Shown: piece after piece, positions 17,732 to 26,303 of the stretch
Numbering within the stretch: the first letter of the stretch is position 1
How the letters are laid out: each line of letters starts with the position of its first letter
Source: Candidatus Crickella merdequi
Lineage (GTDB): Bacteria; Bacillota; Clostridia; Peptostreptococcales; Anaerovoracaceae
Direction: 5' to 3'
DNA: 64,000 bases
Assembly (NCBI GenBank): GCA_018064645.1
Contig: JAGHUT010000045.1
Span: 1 to 64,000, forward strand
Position numbers and translations under genes: made by a program
The notes under the pieces: generated by a model
Databases searched by the model: none
Told to the model about the DNA's origin: nothing
Seen by the model: the letters and a program-made list of their open reading frames with translations, nothing else

Positions 17732-18856
17732 TTACTTATCGAGAGACTTCTCGAGATCCTCAATTGCAGCAAGAAGCTTGTGGAAATCCTTCGCCTGTGG
17801 AAGTCTGATTCTTGCTGATGACTTGTCAAGGCTCTGGAATGAAGCTCCGGATACTACCAGCGCACCTCTCTTGTAAAGCTCTTCCTTCATATCCACATTC
17901 TCATCATCTGCATAAAGAAGAATGAGTGAGCATGTTGGAAGAGTCTCTGCGATGTGAAGGTTCTTGCCTACCACCTTAGCAATTTCTTCCTTCATCTTTG
18001 CGAATGCGGCCTTGTGGTCTTCAATCTGAGCGCCTTCTCTAAGTGCTGCTCCAGCAATCTCTCTTCCAAGCTCTGAGATGTTATAAGGGTTGTTCATCTT
18101 GTTCATATATCTGATGAAGTCCTTATTTGAAATGATATATCCCATTCTCATTCCTGCAAGACCGAAGCCCTTTGACATTGTCTTGATTACGATGAGGTTG
18201 AGATACTGGTTGAAGATGTTAACTGCTGAATTTGACTTGTCCATGAACTCACCATAAGCCTCATCTACGATTACGATGATTCCATATTCTGCAGCCTTCT
18301 CTACAATCTTAACGATATCCTCAAGTGCAACAGCCTGACCTGTTGGGTTGTTAGGATTATCGATATATACATAGTTGTATCTGTCATCGATTCTGTCGAT
18401 AAAGTCCTGCACATCCAGCTTGAAGTTGTTCTCCTTCTTGAGAACTACCGGGTCATATGTGATGCCCTGCATCTGAGCATTCTCATAGTAGTCAGCGAAC
18501 TGAGGTGAAATACCGAGAACCTTTGAGTCATGTGCATCGAAAATATTGTTGATTGAGTAGATAGCATTGATGCTTCCATCTGCGTAAAGAACGTTCTCCT
18601 TCTCTACATCAACTACATCTTCCCAGTACTCGTGAATTGCATCGAAGAATGCTGTGCTGTGTGGATATGGTCCAAGTCTGTTAACGTCAAAATTCTTAAC
18701 AACATCGAAAACCACCTCAGGGAATCCGTAAGGATTGCAGCCCTCAAAGCAATCAACACCATTCTCAGGAAGATCGATATGATCTGATGCGTAGCTTACC
18801 TTATCCTTTGCCAGGAGTGTAGGTTTAATCTTCATTTTGTAATTAATCTCTGCCAT
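17732..18856 (-). CDS. Class I/II pyridoxal-phosphate aminotransferase, HisC-like
   Basis: 374 residues from MAEINYKMKIKP. IDNPNNPTGQAV, VDEAYGEF and KTMSKGFGLAGMRMGYI (the cofactor-binding Lys in SKGFG) are the landmarks of fold-type I aminotransferases, and the size and spacing resemble histidinol-phosphate or aromatic aminotransferases. Substrate is not determined; no his genes are nearby. It lies 42 bases downstream of the AEC permease, so the pair may import or export and transaminate a common substrate. The start chosen has AAAGGGAAC upstream. Confidence 0.82.
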   Translation of the reverse strand: MAEINYKMKIKPTLLAKDKVSYASDHIDLPENGVDCFEGCNPYGFPEVVFDVVKNFDVNRLGPYPHSTAFFDAIHEYWEDVVDVEKENVLYADGSINAIYSINNIFDAHDSKVLGISPQFADYYENAQMQGITYDPVVLKKENNFKLDVQDFIDRIDDRYNYVYIDNPNNPTGQAVALEDIVKIVEKAAEYGIIVIVDEAYGEFMDKSNSAVNIFNQYLNLIVIKTMSKGFGLAGMRMGYIISNKDFIRYMNKMNNPYNISELGREIAGAALREGAQIEDHKAAFAKMKEEIAKVVGKNLHIAETLPTCSLILLYADDENVDMKEELYKRGALVVSGASFQSLDKSSARIRLPQAKDFHKLLAAIEDLEKSLDK

Positions 18857-18898
18857 TTGTAGTTCCCTTTCTTTTGTGTAGAATGTATTCTTTAACAC

Positions 18899-19840
18899 TT
18901 AGAACAAGCCCATTGTCTTAAGTGCGAAAAGCCATATTGGTAAAGTGAAGCAGGATACCATTGTCGAGAAGACTACTGCGTTTCCTGCTATCTCGCCGTT
19001 GCCTCCCATAGATGATGCCATTGCAAAGGATGCAAGCGCTGTAGGCGTTGCAAACATAAGAACTACTGCGATGAGTTCTACTCCTGTAAAACCAAGCATC
19101 ACCGCTCCCACTATTCCGAATGCCGGTACGATAATGAGTTTGCCGATAACGCTGACTGCAACTCGCCTGCTCTCGTTTCTCATGCCCTCCATATTAAGAG
19201 ATGCACCAAGCAGAACCATAGCAATCGGAGTTGTCGAATCTGACAGCGCCACCACCGGCTGCATGATAATCTCCGGAACCTGAATTCCAAGAGCCATCAC
19301 AACAAGGGCTGCAATCGCTCCATCAATAAGAGGGTTGGTGAGAACCCCTTTAATCATTTTGCGTACATCGGCTTTGCCTCTTCGGAATTTCTCAAAAATT
19401 ATTACAGATACGACATTGTATGTCGGCGCTGCAAAGAGCAGCACAACTGCAACAGCGGCGACATTGCTTTTTCCAAAAAGATTAATTCCGATAGGCAGTC
19501 CCATCAGTACAATATTGCTTCTGAAGATTGCCTGAATCATTGCGCCTCTGTTGTAGTCATTCTTCTCATACCTGCACACCAGCAGCCACGTCACAAGAAT
19601 CACTACAGCCAGATATCCCATGCAGTAGCCCACAAGCAGCCAGTTCATGTTCTGACCGATGTTCCTGCCGTAAATGTTGTCGAACATAAGGAACGGATAA
19701 AGCGCAATGAAGGTCAGGTGCGTGAACTTCTTCACATCGTCTGGCTTCGCCACCTTGAACTTCCTGAGAAGAACTCCGACAATCAGATATGTAGCGGAAG
19801 GAATGACCGCATTGACACAAATAATAAAATTCTGAAGCAT
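18899..19840 (-). CDS. AEC-family transporter (auxin efflux carrier fold)
   Basis: 313 residues with about ten hydrophobic segments in two bundles of five, the AEC/BART layout. Characteristic stretches are IFRSNIVLMGLPIG near the end of the first bundle and ALSDSTTPIAMVLLGASL in the second. Related bacterial proteins carry malate, amino acids or other organic acids; the substrate here is unknown. First gene of a two-gene unit with the aminotransferase. No ribosome binding site precedes the ATG, and the -10 box ends only 7 bases before it (see promoter entry). Confidence 0.88.
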   Translation of the reverse strand: MLQNFIICVNAVIPSATYLIVGVLLRKFKVAKPDDVKKFTHLTFIALYPFLMFDNIYGRNIGQNMNWLLVGYCMGYLAVVILVTWLLVCRYEKNDYNRGAMIQAIFRSNIVLMGLPIGINLFGKSNVAAVAVVLLFAAPTYNVVSVIIFEKFRRGKADVRKMIKGVLTNPLIDGAIAALVVMALGIQVPEIIMQPVVALSDSTTPIAMVLLGASLNMEGMRNESRRVAVSVIGKLIIVPAFGIVGAVMLGFTGVELIAVVLMFATPTALASFAMASSMGGNGEIAGNAVVFSTMVSCFTLPIWLFALKTMGLF

Positions 19841-19847
19841 ATTGTTA

Positions 19848-19853
19848 AGTATA
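19848..19853 (-). promoter_or_regulatory. Extended -10 box immediately before the AEC gene
   Basis: TGTTATACT on the minus strand is an extended -10 (TGnTATACT). Only 7 bases separate TATACT from the ATG, so a transcript starting at the usual distance would begin at or next to the start codon. No good -35 hexamer is seen, as is allowed for extended -10 promoters. Confidence 0.5.
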
Positions 19854-19913
19854 ACACAAATTGAAGGTGGTGAGATTTAAAGTTTTTGTGTCTTGCGCCA
19901 AAAGCCTTTGGAG

Positions 19914-19956
19914 TTGGAGGCTTGGCGCTATAGATTTTGGAGGCTTGGCGCTATAG
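19914..19956. repeat. 20-base tandem direct repeat at the left end of element A
   Basis: TTGGAGGCTTGGCGCTATAG occurs at 19914-19933 and again at 19937-19956, 23 bases apart. The second copy contains the left arm of the structured element described next. Confidence 0.85.
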
Positions 19957-20139
19957 CGTCAAGCCTTCTCTTTGAGACCCGGTGTTTCATCAAAAAAAGC
20001 CTCACTCTTCATTGGAAACGTCTCTATAGAAGAGCAGGGTCTCTTTCGAGACCCGTTTTTTGTGCAAAACCAGCCCAAACAGCATTGATTTGCCACAACC
20101 ATCGGGTCTCAAAGCAGAGTCTAACCGCCTATACGCCAG
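19945..20139. repeat. Structured intergenic element, copy A
   Basis: About 195 bases, related to copy B at 38149-38332. The outer arms are TTGGCGCTATAG (19945-19956) and TATACGCCA near 20130, pairing with one bulge. Inside them CTTTGAGACCCG (19970-19981) pairs exactly with CGGGTCTCAAAG (20103-20114). In the centre GGGTCTC TTTC GAGACCC plus TTTTTT is an intrinsic terminator. The segment around CTATAGAAGAG and the central hairpin is almost identical in the two copies. Neither copy has a recognisable protein. It lies between the 3' end of icd and the 5' end of the AEC gene, both on the minus strand, so the plus-strand terminator serves neither. Small mobile element (MITE-like) or non-coding RNA are the main options. 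The stretch 19857-19913 to its left shows nothing I can name. Confidence 0.72.
20037..20061 (+). terminator. Intrinsic terminator inside element A
   Basis: Seven G/C-rich pairs (GGGTCTC/GAGACCC), loop TTTC, then G and six Ts on the plus strand. The same hairpin with loop TTTT is found in element B. Confidence 0.85.
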
Positions 20140-20243
20140 AAACAAATTGTGAAGACCGTGTCGAATATTCACGAACACTCGATTTCTGTGCTATAGAGGG
20201 ATAGCCTCTCATCCGGGCCCCATCAAAAGATTGTTTCACGCCC

Positions 20244-20278
20244 AAAAAAAAGAAACTGACCGCTAAGCGATCAGTTTT
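20244..20278 (-). terminator. Terminator of the citrate synthase-aconitase-isocitrate dehydrogenase operon
   Basis: On the minus strand AAACTGATCGC and GCGGTCAGTTT pair around TTA with one wobble, followed by CTTTTTTTT. It starts 6 bases after the isocitrate dehydrogenase stop codon. Confidence 0.92.
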
Positions 20279-20283
20279 ATTCA

Positions 20284-21450
20284 TTAAAGATTATTCACGA
20301 CTTCTGCTGCGAACTCTGCACAGGTACCGCCATCGGCAAGTCCTGTCATTCTTGCGCCCAGCTTTGCATCCGCCGCCGCAACAGCAGCCTCCAGCTTGTC
20401 CGCCTCTGCAGAATAACCGATATGTCTGAGAAGCATTACTGCCGCAGTCATCAGACTTGCCGGATTAGCTCTGTCTGCGATTCCCTCTTCTACCATTCTT
20501 GGCGCACTACCATGAATTGCTTCAAAAATCGCATAGTCGCTTCCGATGTTAGCGCTTCCAGCAGTTCCTACACCACCCTGAATCTGAGCAGCCTCATCTG
20601 TGATGATGTCGCCATACAGATTAGGCAGAACAAAAACCTGGAATCCTGATCTGATATCTGTGTTGACCAGGTTGGCCGCCATTATGTCAACGAACCAGGT
20701 GTCAGCCTTGATCTCCGGATACTCCTTTGCAACATCGAGGCAGATTCCCTGAAAATCTCCGTCTGTTTTCTTCATGATATTGGCTTTTGTAACAATGGAT
20801 ACTCTGTCTTTGCCGTTGGCTCTTGCGAAATCAAAGGCCGCCTTCGCGATGCGCTTGCTTCCCTCTGCAGTCGTTACCTTGAAATCCATTGAGAAACTGT
20901 CGCCGACTCTGATGCCCTTGCTACCGAGTGCGTACTCACCCTCTGTATTCTCGCGGAAAAAAGTCCAGTCTATTCCCTCCGCTGGAAGGCATACAGGGCG
21001 AACATTAGCGTAGAGGTCGAAGTGTTTTCTGAGAAAAACATTCGCGCTCTCCAGATTCTTTCCACCCATTGCTGCGTTAGGTGTTGTTGTAGGTCCCTTG
21101 AGGAGAACATTGCAGCTCTCCATCTCTGCAAGAACCTCTGCAGGAACAGTCTCGCCCTTATCAAGCCTGTTCTCAATAGTGAAACCTTCGATGTCCTTGA
21201 GAGCGATTTTGCCCGACCCGATTGCATCAGCGAGAAGCGTCTTTAGCACTGCCCTGGTTTCATCCATAATGATTGGACCGATACCGTCTCCAGGCGCAAG
21301 ACCGATTGTGATACAGTCAGCATCGCCGGAAACAATCTCGCTTCTCTCTGCAATTCTCTTATTTCTTTCGTACTGCTCAATGAGCATCGCCTCGAAGGCC
21401 TCCTTGGCAGCTTCGATATCTTTGATAATTTCCTGTGGATAGTCTTTCAT
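20284..21450 (-). CDS. Isocitrate dehydrogenase (isocitrate/isopropylmalate dehydrogenase family)
   Basis: 388 residues. LAPGDGIGPIIMDE is the family opening. LKGPTTTPNAAMGGKNLESANVFLRKHFDLYANVRPV is the substrate loop, where isocitrate dehydrogenases keep Ser and Asn for the extra carboxylate. FRENTEGEY replaces the LTGGIYFG loop of LeuB, which argues for isocitrate over isopropylmalate. The N-terminal 40 residues form a helical extension. It is the last gene of a unit with aconitase and Re-citrate synthase, so it very likely makes 2-oxoglutarate for glutamate. NAD or NADP preference cannot be settled by eye. Confidence 0.88.
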   Translation of the reverse strand: MKDYPQEIIKDIEAAKEAFEAMLIEQYERNKRIAERSEIVSGDADCITIGLAPGDGIGPIIMDETRAVLKTLLADAIGSGKIALKDIEGFTIENRLDKGETVPAEVLAEMESCNVLLKGPTTTPNAAMGGKNLESANVFLRKHFDLYANVRPVCLPAEGIDWTFFRENTEGEYALGSKGIRVGDSFSMDFKVTTAEGSKRIAKAAFDFARANGKDRVSIVTKANIMKKTDGDFQGICLDVAKEYPEIKADTWFVDIMAANLVNTDIRSGFQVFVLPNLYGDIITDEAAQIQGGVGTAGSANIGSDYAIFEAIHGSAPRMVEEGIADRANPASLMTAAVMLLRHIGYSAEADKLEAAVAAADAKLGARMTGLADGGTCAEFAAEVVNNL

Positions 21451-21497
21451 TGTAATACCCCTGGTTAGTTTTTTGTGATGACAAAGCTCACGACAAT

Positions 21498-23417
21498 TTA
21501 TTGAGCCGCTGTGTATTTGAGGAGGCCTCCGGCAAGCAGCATAGCCTTCTGTCTCTCTGCAAGCTCCATCCTAAGCGAAATCTCTTCTCCGTCCACCATC
21601 AGAATCACCTTATCTTCCTTAAGTCCGGAGTGAACATTCTTCATCTCAACCTTGCTTCCCTGCTGGATCTTCTCATAATCATCTGGATTCTCGAAGATGA
21701 GCGGAAGAATTCCCGCATTGACAAGGTTCGCTGCGTGAATTCTTGCGAAACTCTTTGCAACTACAGCTCTGATTCCAAGATAGAGAGGTGCAAGAGCTGC
21801 ATGCTCTCTTGATGAACCCTGACCGTAATTTGAGCCACCTACGATAATTCCACTGCCTGCAGCCTTTGCGCGCGCTGAGAAAGTTGGATCTACAACCTCA
21901 AAGCAGAACTCTGATATTTTTGGCACATTGGAGCGGTAAGGAAGAACCTTGGCTCCGGCAGGCATGATATGGTCTGTTGTGATATTGTCCTCAACCTTGA
22001 GAATAACCTCTGCTGAAATATTGTCCTCAAGTGGATGTGTCTCTGGGAAAGGCTTGATATTTGGTCCCTTAAGAACCTCTGCCTCCGCTGCCTCATCTCC
22101 CTCGAGAGGTGCAATGATTCCGCTGTCATTGATTCTGAATGATTCAGGCATTGCATACGGCTCAACGTCCTCAAGAACCATTGGGTCTGTGATATATCCT
22201 GTGAGTGCTGCTGCAACTGCTGTCTCAGGGCTTACAAGATATACCTGTCCATCTTTAGTTCCAGATCTTCCAAGGAAGTTCCTGTTAAAAGTCCTGAGGG
22301 ACACTCCTGCCGAGTTAGGTGAGAAACCCATTCCTATACATGGTCCGCAGGCACACTCAAGAACTCTTGCTCCTGCATCAATCATGTCAGTCAGCGCACC
22401 GCACTCTGCCAGCATTGAGAAAACCTGTCTTGAACCAGGCGAGATTGAAAGGCTTACAGAGTCATCGATTTTGCGACCCTTAAGCATTGCTGCTACAGTG
22501 AGCATGTCTGAAAGTGACGAATTTGTGCATGATCCGATGCAGACCTGGTCAACCTTGATTTCCTCAAGGTCTGCAACCTTCTTGATATTGTCAGGGCTGT
22601 GAGGGCAGGCTGCCAGCGGCACAAGCTCCGACAGATTGATATCTATTTCCTGTGCATATTCAGCATCAGCATCGCTGGAAAGCTCTGTCCAGTCTTCCTC
22701 TCTTCCTTCAGCCTTGAGGAATGCTTTTGTCATCTCATCTGAAGGGAAAATCGATGATGTTGCTCCAAGCTCCGCTCCCATATTCGTAATTGTACATCTT
22801 TGAGGAACTGTGAGAGTCTTAACTCCCGGACCGGCGTACTCCACGATGGCACCAACGCCTCCTTTTACCGAAAGAATGCGAAGAACCTCGAGAATGATGT
22901 CCTTTGCACTTACATTAGGTCTAAGCTCCCCTGTCAGATTAACCCTGATCATCCTTGGCATTGGGATATAGTATGCGCCGCCACCCATAGCAACAGCAAC
23001 ATCCATTCCACCGGCACCGATTGCAAGCATTCCGATACCGCCGCCTGTTGGAGTATGTGAATCCGAACCAATGAGAGTCTTGCCCGGTTTGCCGAATCTC
23101 TCGTAATGAACCTGGTGACAGATTCCATTGCCCGGTCTTGAGAAATACACACCATGCTTAGCGCATACACTCTGAATGTATCTGTGATCGTCTGCATTCT
23201 CGAATCCTGACTGCAGCGTGTTGTGGTCAATATATGCAACAGACTTCTCCGTCTTGACACGTGGAATACCCATAGATTCGAACTCCAGATATGCCATTGT
23301 TCCTGTTGCATCCTGAGTAAGAGTCTGGTCAATGCGAATGCCAATCTCTTCTCCAGTAATCATCTCACCGCTTACCAGGTGAGCCGAAATGATTTTCTCT
23401 GCTATTGTCTTGCCCAT
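21498..23417 (-). CDS. Aconitate hydratase
   Basis: 639 residues. Converts citrate to isocitrate. Cluster ligands appear in GSCTNSSLSDM and CACGPCIGMGFSP. The catalytic domain is followed by a linker and a fused swivel domain with GGSNYGQGSSREHAAL (about 540), so this is a one-chain aconitase of the shorter type seen in anaerobes and not LeuC/LeuD. The ATG at 23415-23417 follows GAGGAAAAGAT; the track's longer start overlaps the upstream gene. It is 25 bases after citrate synthase and 47 bases before isocitrate dehydrogenase. Confidence 0.93.
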   Translation of the reverse strand: MGKTIAEKIISAHLVSGEMITGEEIGIRIDQTLTQDATGTMAYLEFESMGIPRVKTEKSVAYIDHNTLQSGFENADDHRYIQSVCAKHGVYFSRPGNGICHQVHYERFGKPGKTLIGSDSHTPTGGGIGMLAIGAGGMDVAVAMGGGAYYIPMPRMIRVNLTGELRPNVSAKDIILEVLRILSVKGGVGAIVEYAGPGVKTLTVPQRCTITNMGAELGATSSIFPSDEMTKAFLKAEGREEDWTELSSDADAEYAQEIDINLSELVPLAACPHSPDNIKKVADLEEIKVDQVCIGSCTNSSLSDMLTVAAMLKGRKIDDSVSLSISPGSRQVFSMLAECGALTDMIDAGARVLECACGPCIGMGFSPNSAGVSLRTFNRNFLGRSGTKDGQVYLVSPETAVAAALTGYITDPMVLEDVEPYAMPESFRINDSGIIAPLEGDEAAEAEVLKGPNIKPFPETHPLEDNISAEVILKVEDNITTDHIMPAGAKVLPYRSNVPKISEFCFEVVDPTFSARAKAAGSGIIVGGSNYGQGSSREHAALAPLYLGIRAVVAKSFARIHAANLVNAGILPLIFENPDDYEKIQQGSKVEMKNVHSGLKEDKVILMVDGEEISLRMELAERQKAMLLAGGLLKYTAAQ

Positions 23418-23442
23418 ATCTTTTCCTCTTCCAATCTGTTTT

Positions 23443-24831
23443 CTACCATGTGCCCTTAAGGTACTCATCTGATGTAATGAACTCATCGACCTTCTGTCTT
23501 ATCTCAGAACCGCCAATGGCCGAAACTCTGCCCTTTGCGTATTCCTCATCGATCCAGCGCTTAACAAAGATAACAACCTCGCTTTTCTTATCAACAACAC
23601 GGTCTCCTTCAAGGCCATAGTTGTCATTGATCCATTTAGCTACGCCGGCGAAGCCCGAGCTCTGATTGATCGTAACTGTAGGTGGTCTCTTTAAGAATTT
23701 CTTTGTATCGAAAATATTATAGATTTCCTCGTTCTTAAGGAGTCCATCCGCATGGATTCCAGCCTTTGTTACGTTGAAATTCTCGCCAACGAAAGGTGTC
23801 TGCTCAGGAAGCTTATATCCAATCACTCTCTCATAGTATCTTGCAAGATCGGTGATAACCGTTGTATCCATTCCATCAAGAGTTCCCTTGAGCTGTGCAT
23901 ATTCGAAAACCATAGCCTCAAGAGGAACATTTCCTGTTCTCTCTCCAATTCCAAAAAGTGTTGTGCTTACTGCGGAGCATCCATAGAGCCATGCTGTTGC
24001 TGCATTTGTTACTGCTTTATAGAAATCATTGTGTCCGTGCCACTCGAGCATCTCGCTTGGAACGTCTGCATACTGCTGCAGTCCGTAAATGATTCCCGGA
24101 ACTGATCTTGGAAGCGCTACTCCGTTATATGGAATGCCGTATCCGAGAGTATCGCATGCTCTGATCTTGGCTGGAATACCGGCCTGCTGCGACAGATCCT
24201 GAATTGCTTTTACGAAAGGTACTACAAAGCCGTAGAAATCTGCTCTTGTAATATCCTCGAGATGACAGCGAGGCATAACCCCTGCTTCGAAGGCGTCACT
24301 TATTACTGAGAGATAATGGTCCATAGCCTGCTTTCTTGTCATGCCCAGCTTGTTGAAAATATGATAATCTGAGCAGCTTACGAGAATTCCTGTCTCCTTG
24401 ACGCCGATATCATGAACAAGCTTGAAGTCTTCCTTCTTGGCACGAATCCATGTAGTAATTTCAGGAAACTCCAGGCCAAGGTCCTGGCATCTCTTGATAG
24501 CCTCTCTGTCCTTATCGCTATATACAAAGAACTCTGTCTGCCTGATGATTCCATTTGGGCCGGAAAGCTTTGACATCATCTTATATATATCTACAATCTG
24601 CCTAACTGTATAAGGCTCTCGTGACTGCTGACCATCACGGAAGGTTGTATCTGTTATCCAGATGTTCTCAGGCATTCCGTAAGGGCTGTTACGGAAGTTA
24701 AAATGGACCTTAGGTACTTCTGTGTATTCGAAGACCTCTCTGAAGAGATTAGGATTCTCGACATCCTGAATTTCGTATGTATATGCTTCTGTCTCCAGAA
24801 GATTTGATTTGCTTTTGATGTGATTTGTCAT
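23443..24831 (-). CDS. Re-citrate synthase (isopropylmalate/homocitrate synthase superfamily)
   Basis: 462 residues. ITDTTFRDGQQSREPYT is the metal- and substrate-binding start of the HMGL barrel, and LEWHGHNDFYKAVTNA is the metal-binding HxH segment. The protein is close in layout to the Re-face-specific citrate synthase known from Clostridium kluyveri and related anaerobes, which replaces the usual Si-type enzyme. It lacks the LeuA dimer domain, has an unusual N-terminal extension and sits directly upstream of aconitase and isocitrate dehydrogenase; all of this supports citrate over isopropylmalate or citramalate. No Si-citrate synthase is in the window. Confidence 0.87.
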   Translation of the reverse strand: MTNHIKSKSNLLETEAYTYEIQDVENPNLFREVFEYTEVPKVHFNFRNSPYGMPENIWITDTTFRDGQQSREPYTVRQIVDIYKMMSKLSGPNGIIRQTEFFVYSDKDREAIKRCQDLGLEFPEITTWIRAKKEDFKLVHDIGVKETGILVSCSDYHIFNKLGMTRKQAMDHYLSVISDAFEAGVMPRCHLEDITRADFYGFVVPFVKAIQDLSQQAGIPAKIRACDTLGYGIPYNGVALPRSVPGIIYGLQQYADVPSEMLEWHGHNDFYKAVTNAATAWLYGCSAVSTTLFGIGERTGNVPLEAMVFEYAQLKGTLDGMDTTVITDLARYYERVIGYKLPEQTPFVGENFNVTKAGIHADGLLKNEEIYNIFDTKKFLKRPPTVTINQSSGFAGVAKWINDNYGLEGDRVVDKKSEVVIFVKRWIDEEYAKGRVSAIGGSEIRQKVDEFITSDEYLKGTW

Positions 24832-24861
24832 ATTCTACTCCTTTATGGATTGTATACATGT

Positions 24862-24890
24862 ATTCTAATACGCATTTTTTTGTATGTCAA
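24862..24890 (-). promoter_or_regulatory. Sigma-A promoter of the Re-citrate synthase operon
   Basis: A perfect TTGACA (24885-24890), a 17-base spacer and TAGAAT (24862-24867) on the minus strand. Next to the -10 box, at the likely transcript start, lies ATACATGTAT, a 10-base palindrome that could be an operator. Confidence 0.85.
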
Positions 24891-24932
24891 TTAATACATC
24901 GATATTTCTTCTTTTAATTTGTGTGTATATAG

Positions 24933-24959
24933 AAAAAGGAGTGGCTCCTTCTCCACTCC
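24933..24959 (-). terminator. Terminator after the flavodoxin-like gene
   Basis: On the minus strand GGAGTGG and CCACTCC pair around AGAAGGAG and are followed by TTTTTC. It lies 27 bases after the stop codon. Confidence 0.9.
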
Positions 24960-24985
24960 CCTGCATGTCTATACTATATATTGTA

Positions 24986-25612
24986 TCAGATGAACCACTC
25001 CGGCTCTTTGCGTTTGATTCTGCCAACAACTGCAATTGCAACTGTTCTCTTACCTCTTCCAATTGTCAGCGGTGCTGGCTTAACCTGCATCAGTTCAACA
25101 TCACAACCACCGAGACGCCTTATCTTGCGGCCCGAAATCTTGCCGAAGGTTGTCATCATGTCAAAATCTCTGGCATCTGGTCTGCTCTCAATAACCTTCT
25201 TCCACACGCCTCCAATCTCAACTCTGGCAACAAAAGCTGCTGCACTGATTACTTTGAAGCCTCTCATCTCTGTAAATGTATACAAATCCTTCAAGGCTCT
25301 GCCATAAGTTGTGCCGGCATATGTTACAACGACAATCGCCATTGTATCGTTGCCCTCAAGAAGCTGCATCAGTTTAAGGCATGGCATAGGAATCTTGCCA
25401 TTAACGGCAGGCGCACCAATAACGACGATGGACTCATTATCAAAAATCATTCCATCGTTCATCAGAATAGCTCCAAAGTCATAGAACTCGCAGTGTACAT
25501 CACAGCAGTCCTCTTCGTTAAGCTTTGCAGCTACTTCTTCAGCTATGCTCTCTATTACCTGAATGGATTCCTCCACCGGGCTAAAATATAATCCAATAAC
25601 CTTCTTTATCAT
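24986..25612 (-). CDS. Flavodoxin-like protein
   Basis: 208 residues. The N-terminus KKVIGLYFSPVEESIQVIESIAEEVA matches the FMN-phosphate strand-loop of the flavodoxin-fold half of EFR1-type ferrodoxins, with SPVEES standing in for the SGTGNT-type loop. VVIGAPAVNGKIPMP and VVVTYAGTTYGRALKDL are the second and third loops of that fold. The C-terminal 60 residues are basic and carry no iron-sulfur motif, so the ferredoxin half is absent. Probable electron-transfer or NAD(P)H:flavin-type role, partner unknown. Single gene with terminators on both sides. Confidence 0.7.
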   Translation of the reverse strand: MIKKVIGLYFSPVEESIQVIESIAEEVAAKLNEEDCCDVHCEFYDFGAILMNDGMIFDNESIVVIGAPAVNGKIPMPCLKLMQLLEGNDTMAIVVVTYAGTTYGRALKDLYTFTEMRGFKVISAAAFVARVEIGGVWKKVIESRPDARDFDMMTTFGKISGRKIRRLGGCDVELMQVKPAPLTIGRGKRTVAIAVVGRIKRKEPEWFI

Positions 25613-25614
25613 AG

Positions 25615-25649
25615 TAAAAAAATTGTAGCACCAGAAGGCGCTACAATTT
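25615..25649 (-). terminator. Terminator after the 5-formyltetrahydrofolate cyclo-ligase gene
   Basis: AAATTGTAGC and GCTACAATTT form a perfect 10-base stem around a 10-base loop. On the minus strand it runs into TTTTTTT. Confidence 0.85.
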
Positions 25650-25691
25650 AGTCGATTTTGTGAACAATTGGCGATTTATTGTGGATTTTGA

Positions 25692-26264
25692 CTATTTTTG
25701 CACTATATACAATTCTTCTTCTGATATTACAGCGTCCATTCTTACATCATAATCATCCACCGGAAGTTCGTCTGACAGAAGAACTTCAAAGCAGAGCGCC
25801 ACAACCGGACAATCTGTTCTGGCAAGATACCTGTCATAATATCCTGCGCCGTGGCCCATTCTATAGCCATCTCTTGTGCATGATACACATGGCGCAACAA
25901 CGAGATCTATATCCCCTGGCGCTACCTCCGGTGCATCTGCCTTTGGTTCCATAATGCCATAGGCACCAGGAACAAGTTCTGTTGCGTTGTCGTACTCCTT
26001 CGCCACCATCAGGTGTGCCTCTTTGTCGACGCACAGCGGAATGCATACATTCTTGCCATCCGCAAGCATTTCTTCAATCATTCTATCTGTGGCTGGTTCC
26101 CCATTCATGCTGAGATAGCACATGATTGTTTCGGCCTTTGTGTAAGCTTCACTGGCGAGAAAAGCATCGCAGATAGCTTCACTTGCGCGTTTCCTGTAGC
26201 CTTCGCTTAAACTGGCTGATTTTTTCCTGATCGCAGCTCTTTTCTGGTTCTTCATTCCATCCAT
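25692..26264 (-). CDS. 5-Formyltetrahydrofolate cyclo-ligase
   Basis: 190 residues. ATP-dependent conversion of 5-formyl- to 5,10-methenyl-tetrahydrofolate, clearing an inhibitory folate form. IRKKSASLSEGYRKRAS is the N-terminal nucleotide-binding helix, and RDGYRMGHGAGYYDRYLAR is the family's folate and metal-binding signature. It belongs functionally with fchA and folD in this window but is not in the same unit. 39 bases separate it from the MATE gene upstream. Confidence 0.92.
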   Translation of the reverse strand: MDGMKNQKRAAIRKKSASLSEGYRKRASEAICDAFLASEAYTKAETIMCYLSMNGEPATDRMIEEMLADGKNVCIPLCVDKEAHLMVAKEYDNATELVPGAYGIMEPKADAPEVAPGDIDLVVAPCVSCTRDGYRMGHGAGYYDRYLARTDCPVVALCFEVLLSDELPVDDYDVRMDAVISEEELYIVQK

Positions 26265-26303
26265 TACATTACCCCACTACACTACATTGAAATTAGATAC
26301 CAA

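Noticed and set aside
20284-21450. A second leuB
   Set aside because: The FRENTEGEY loop and the operon with citrate synthase and aconitase point to isocitrate dehydrogenase.
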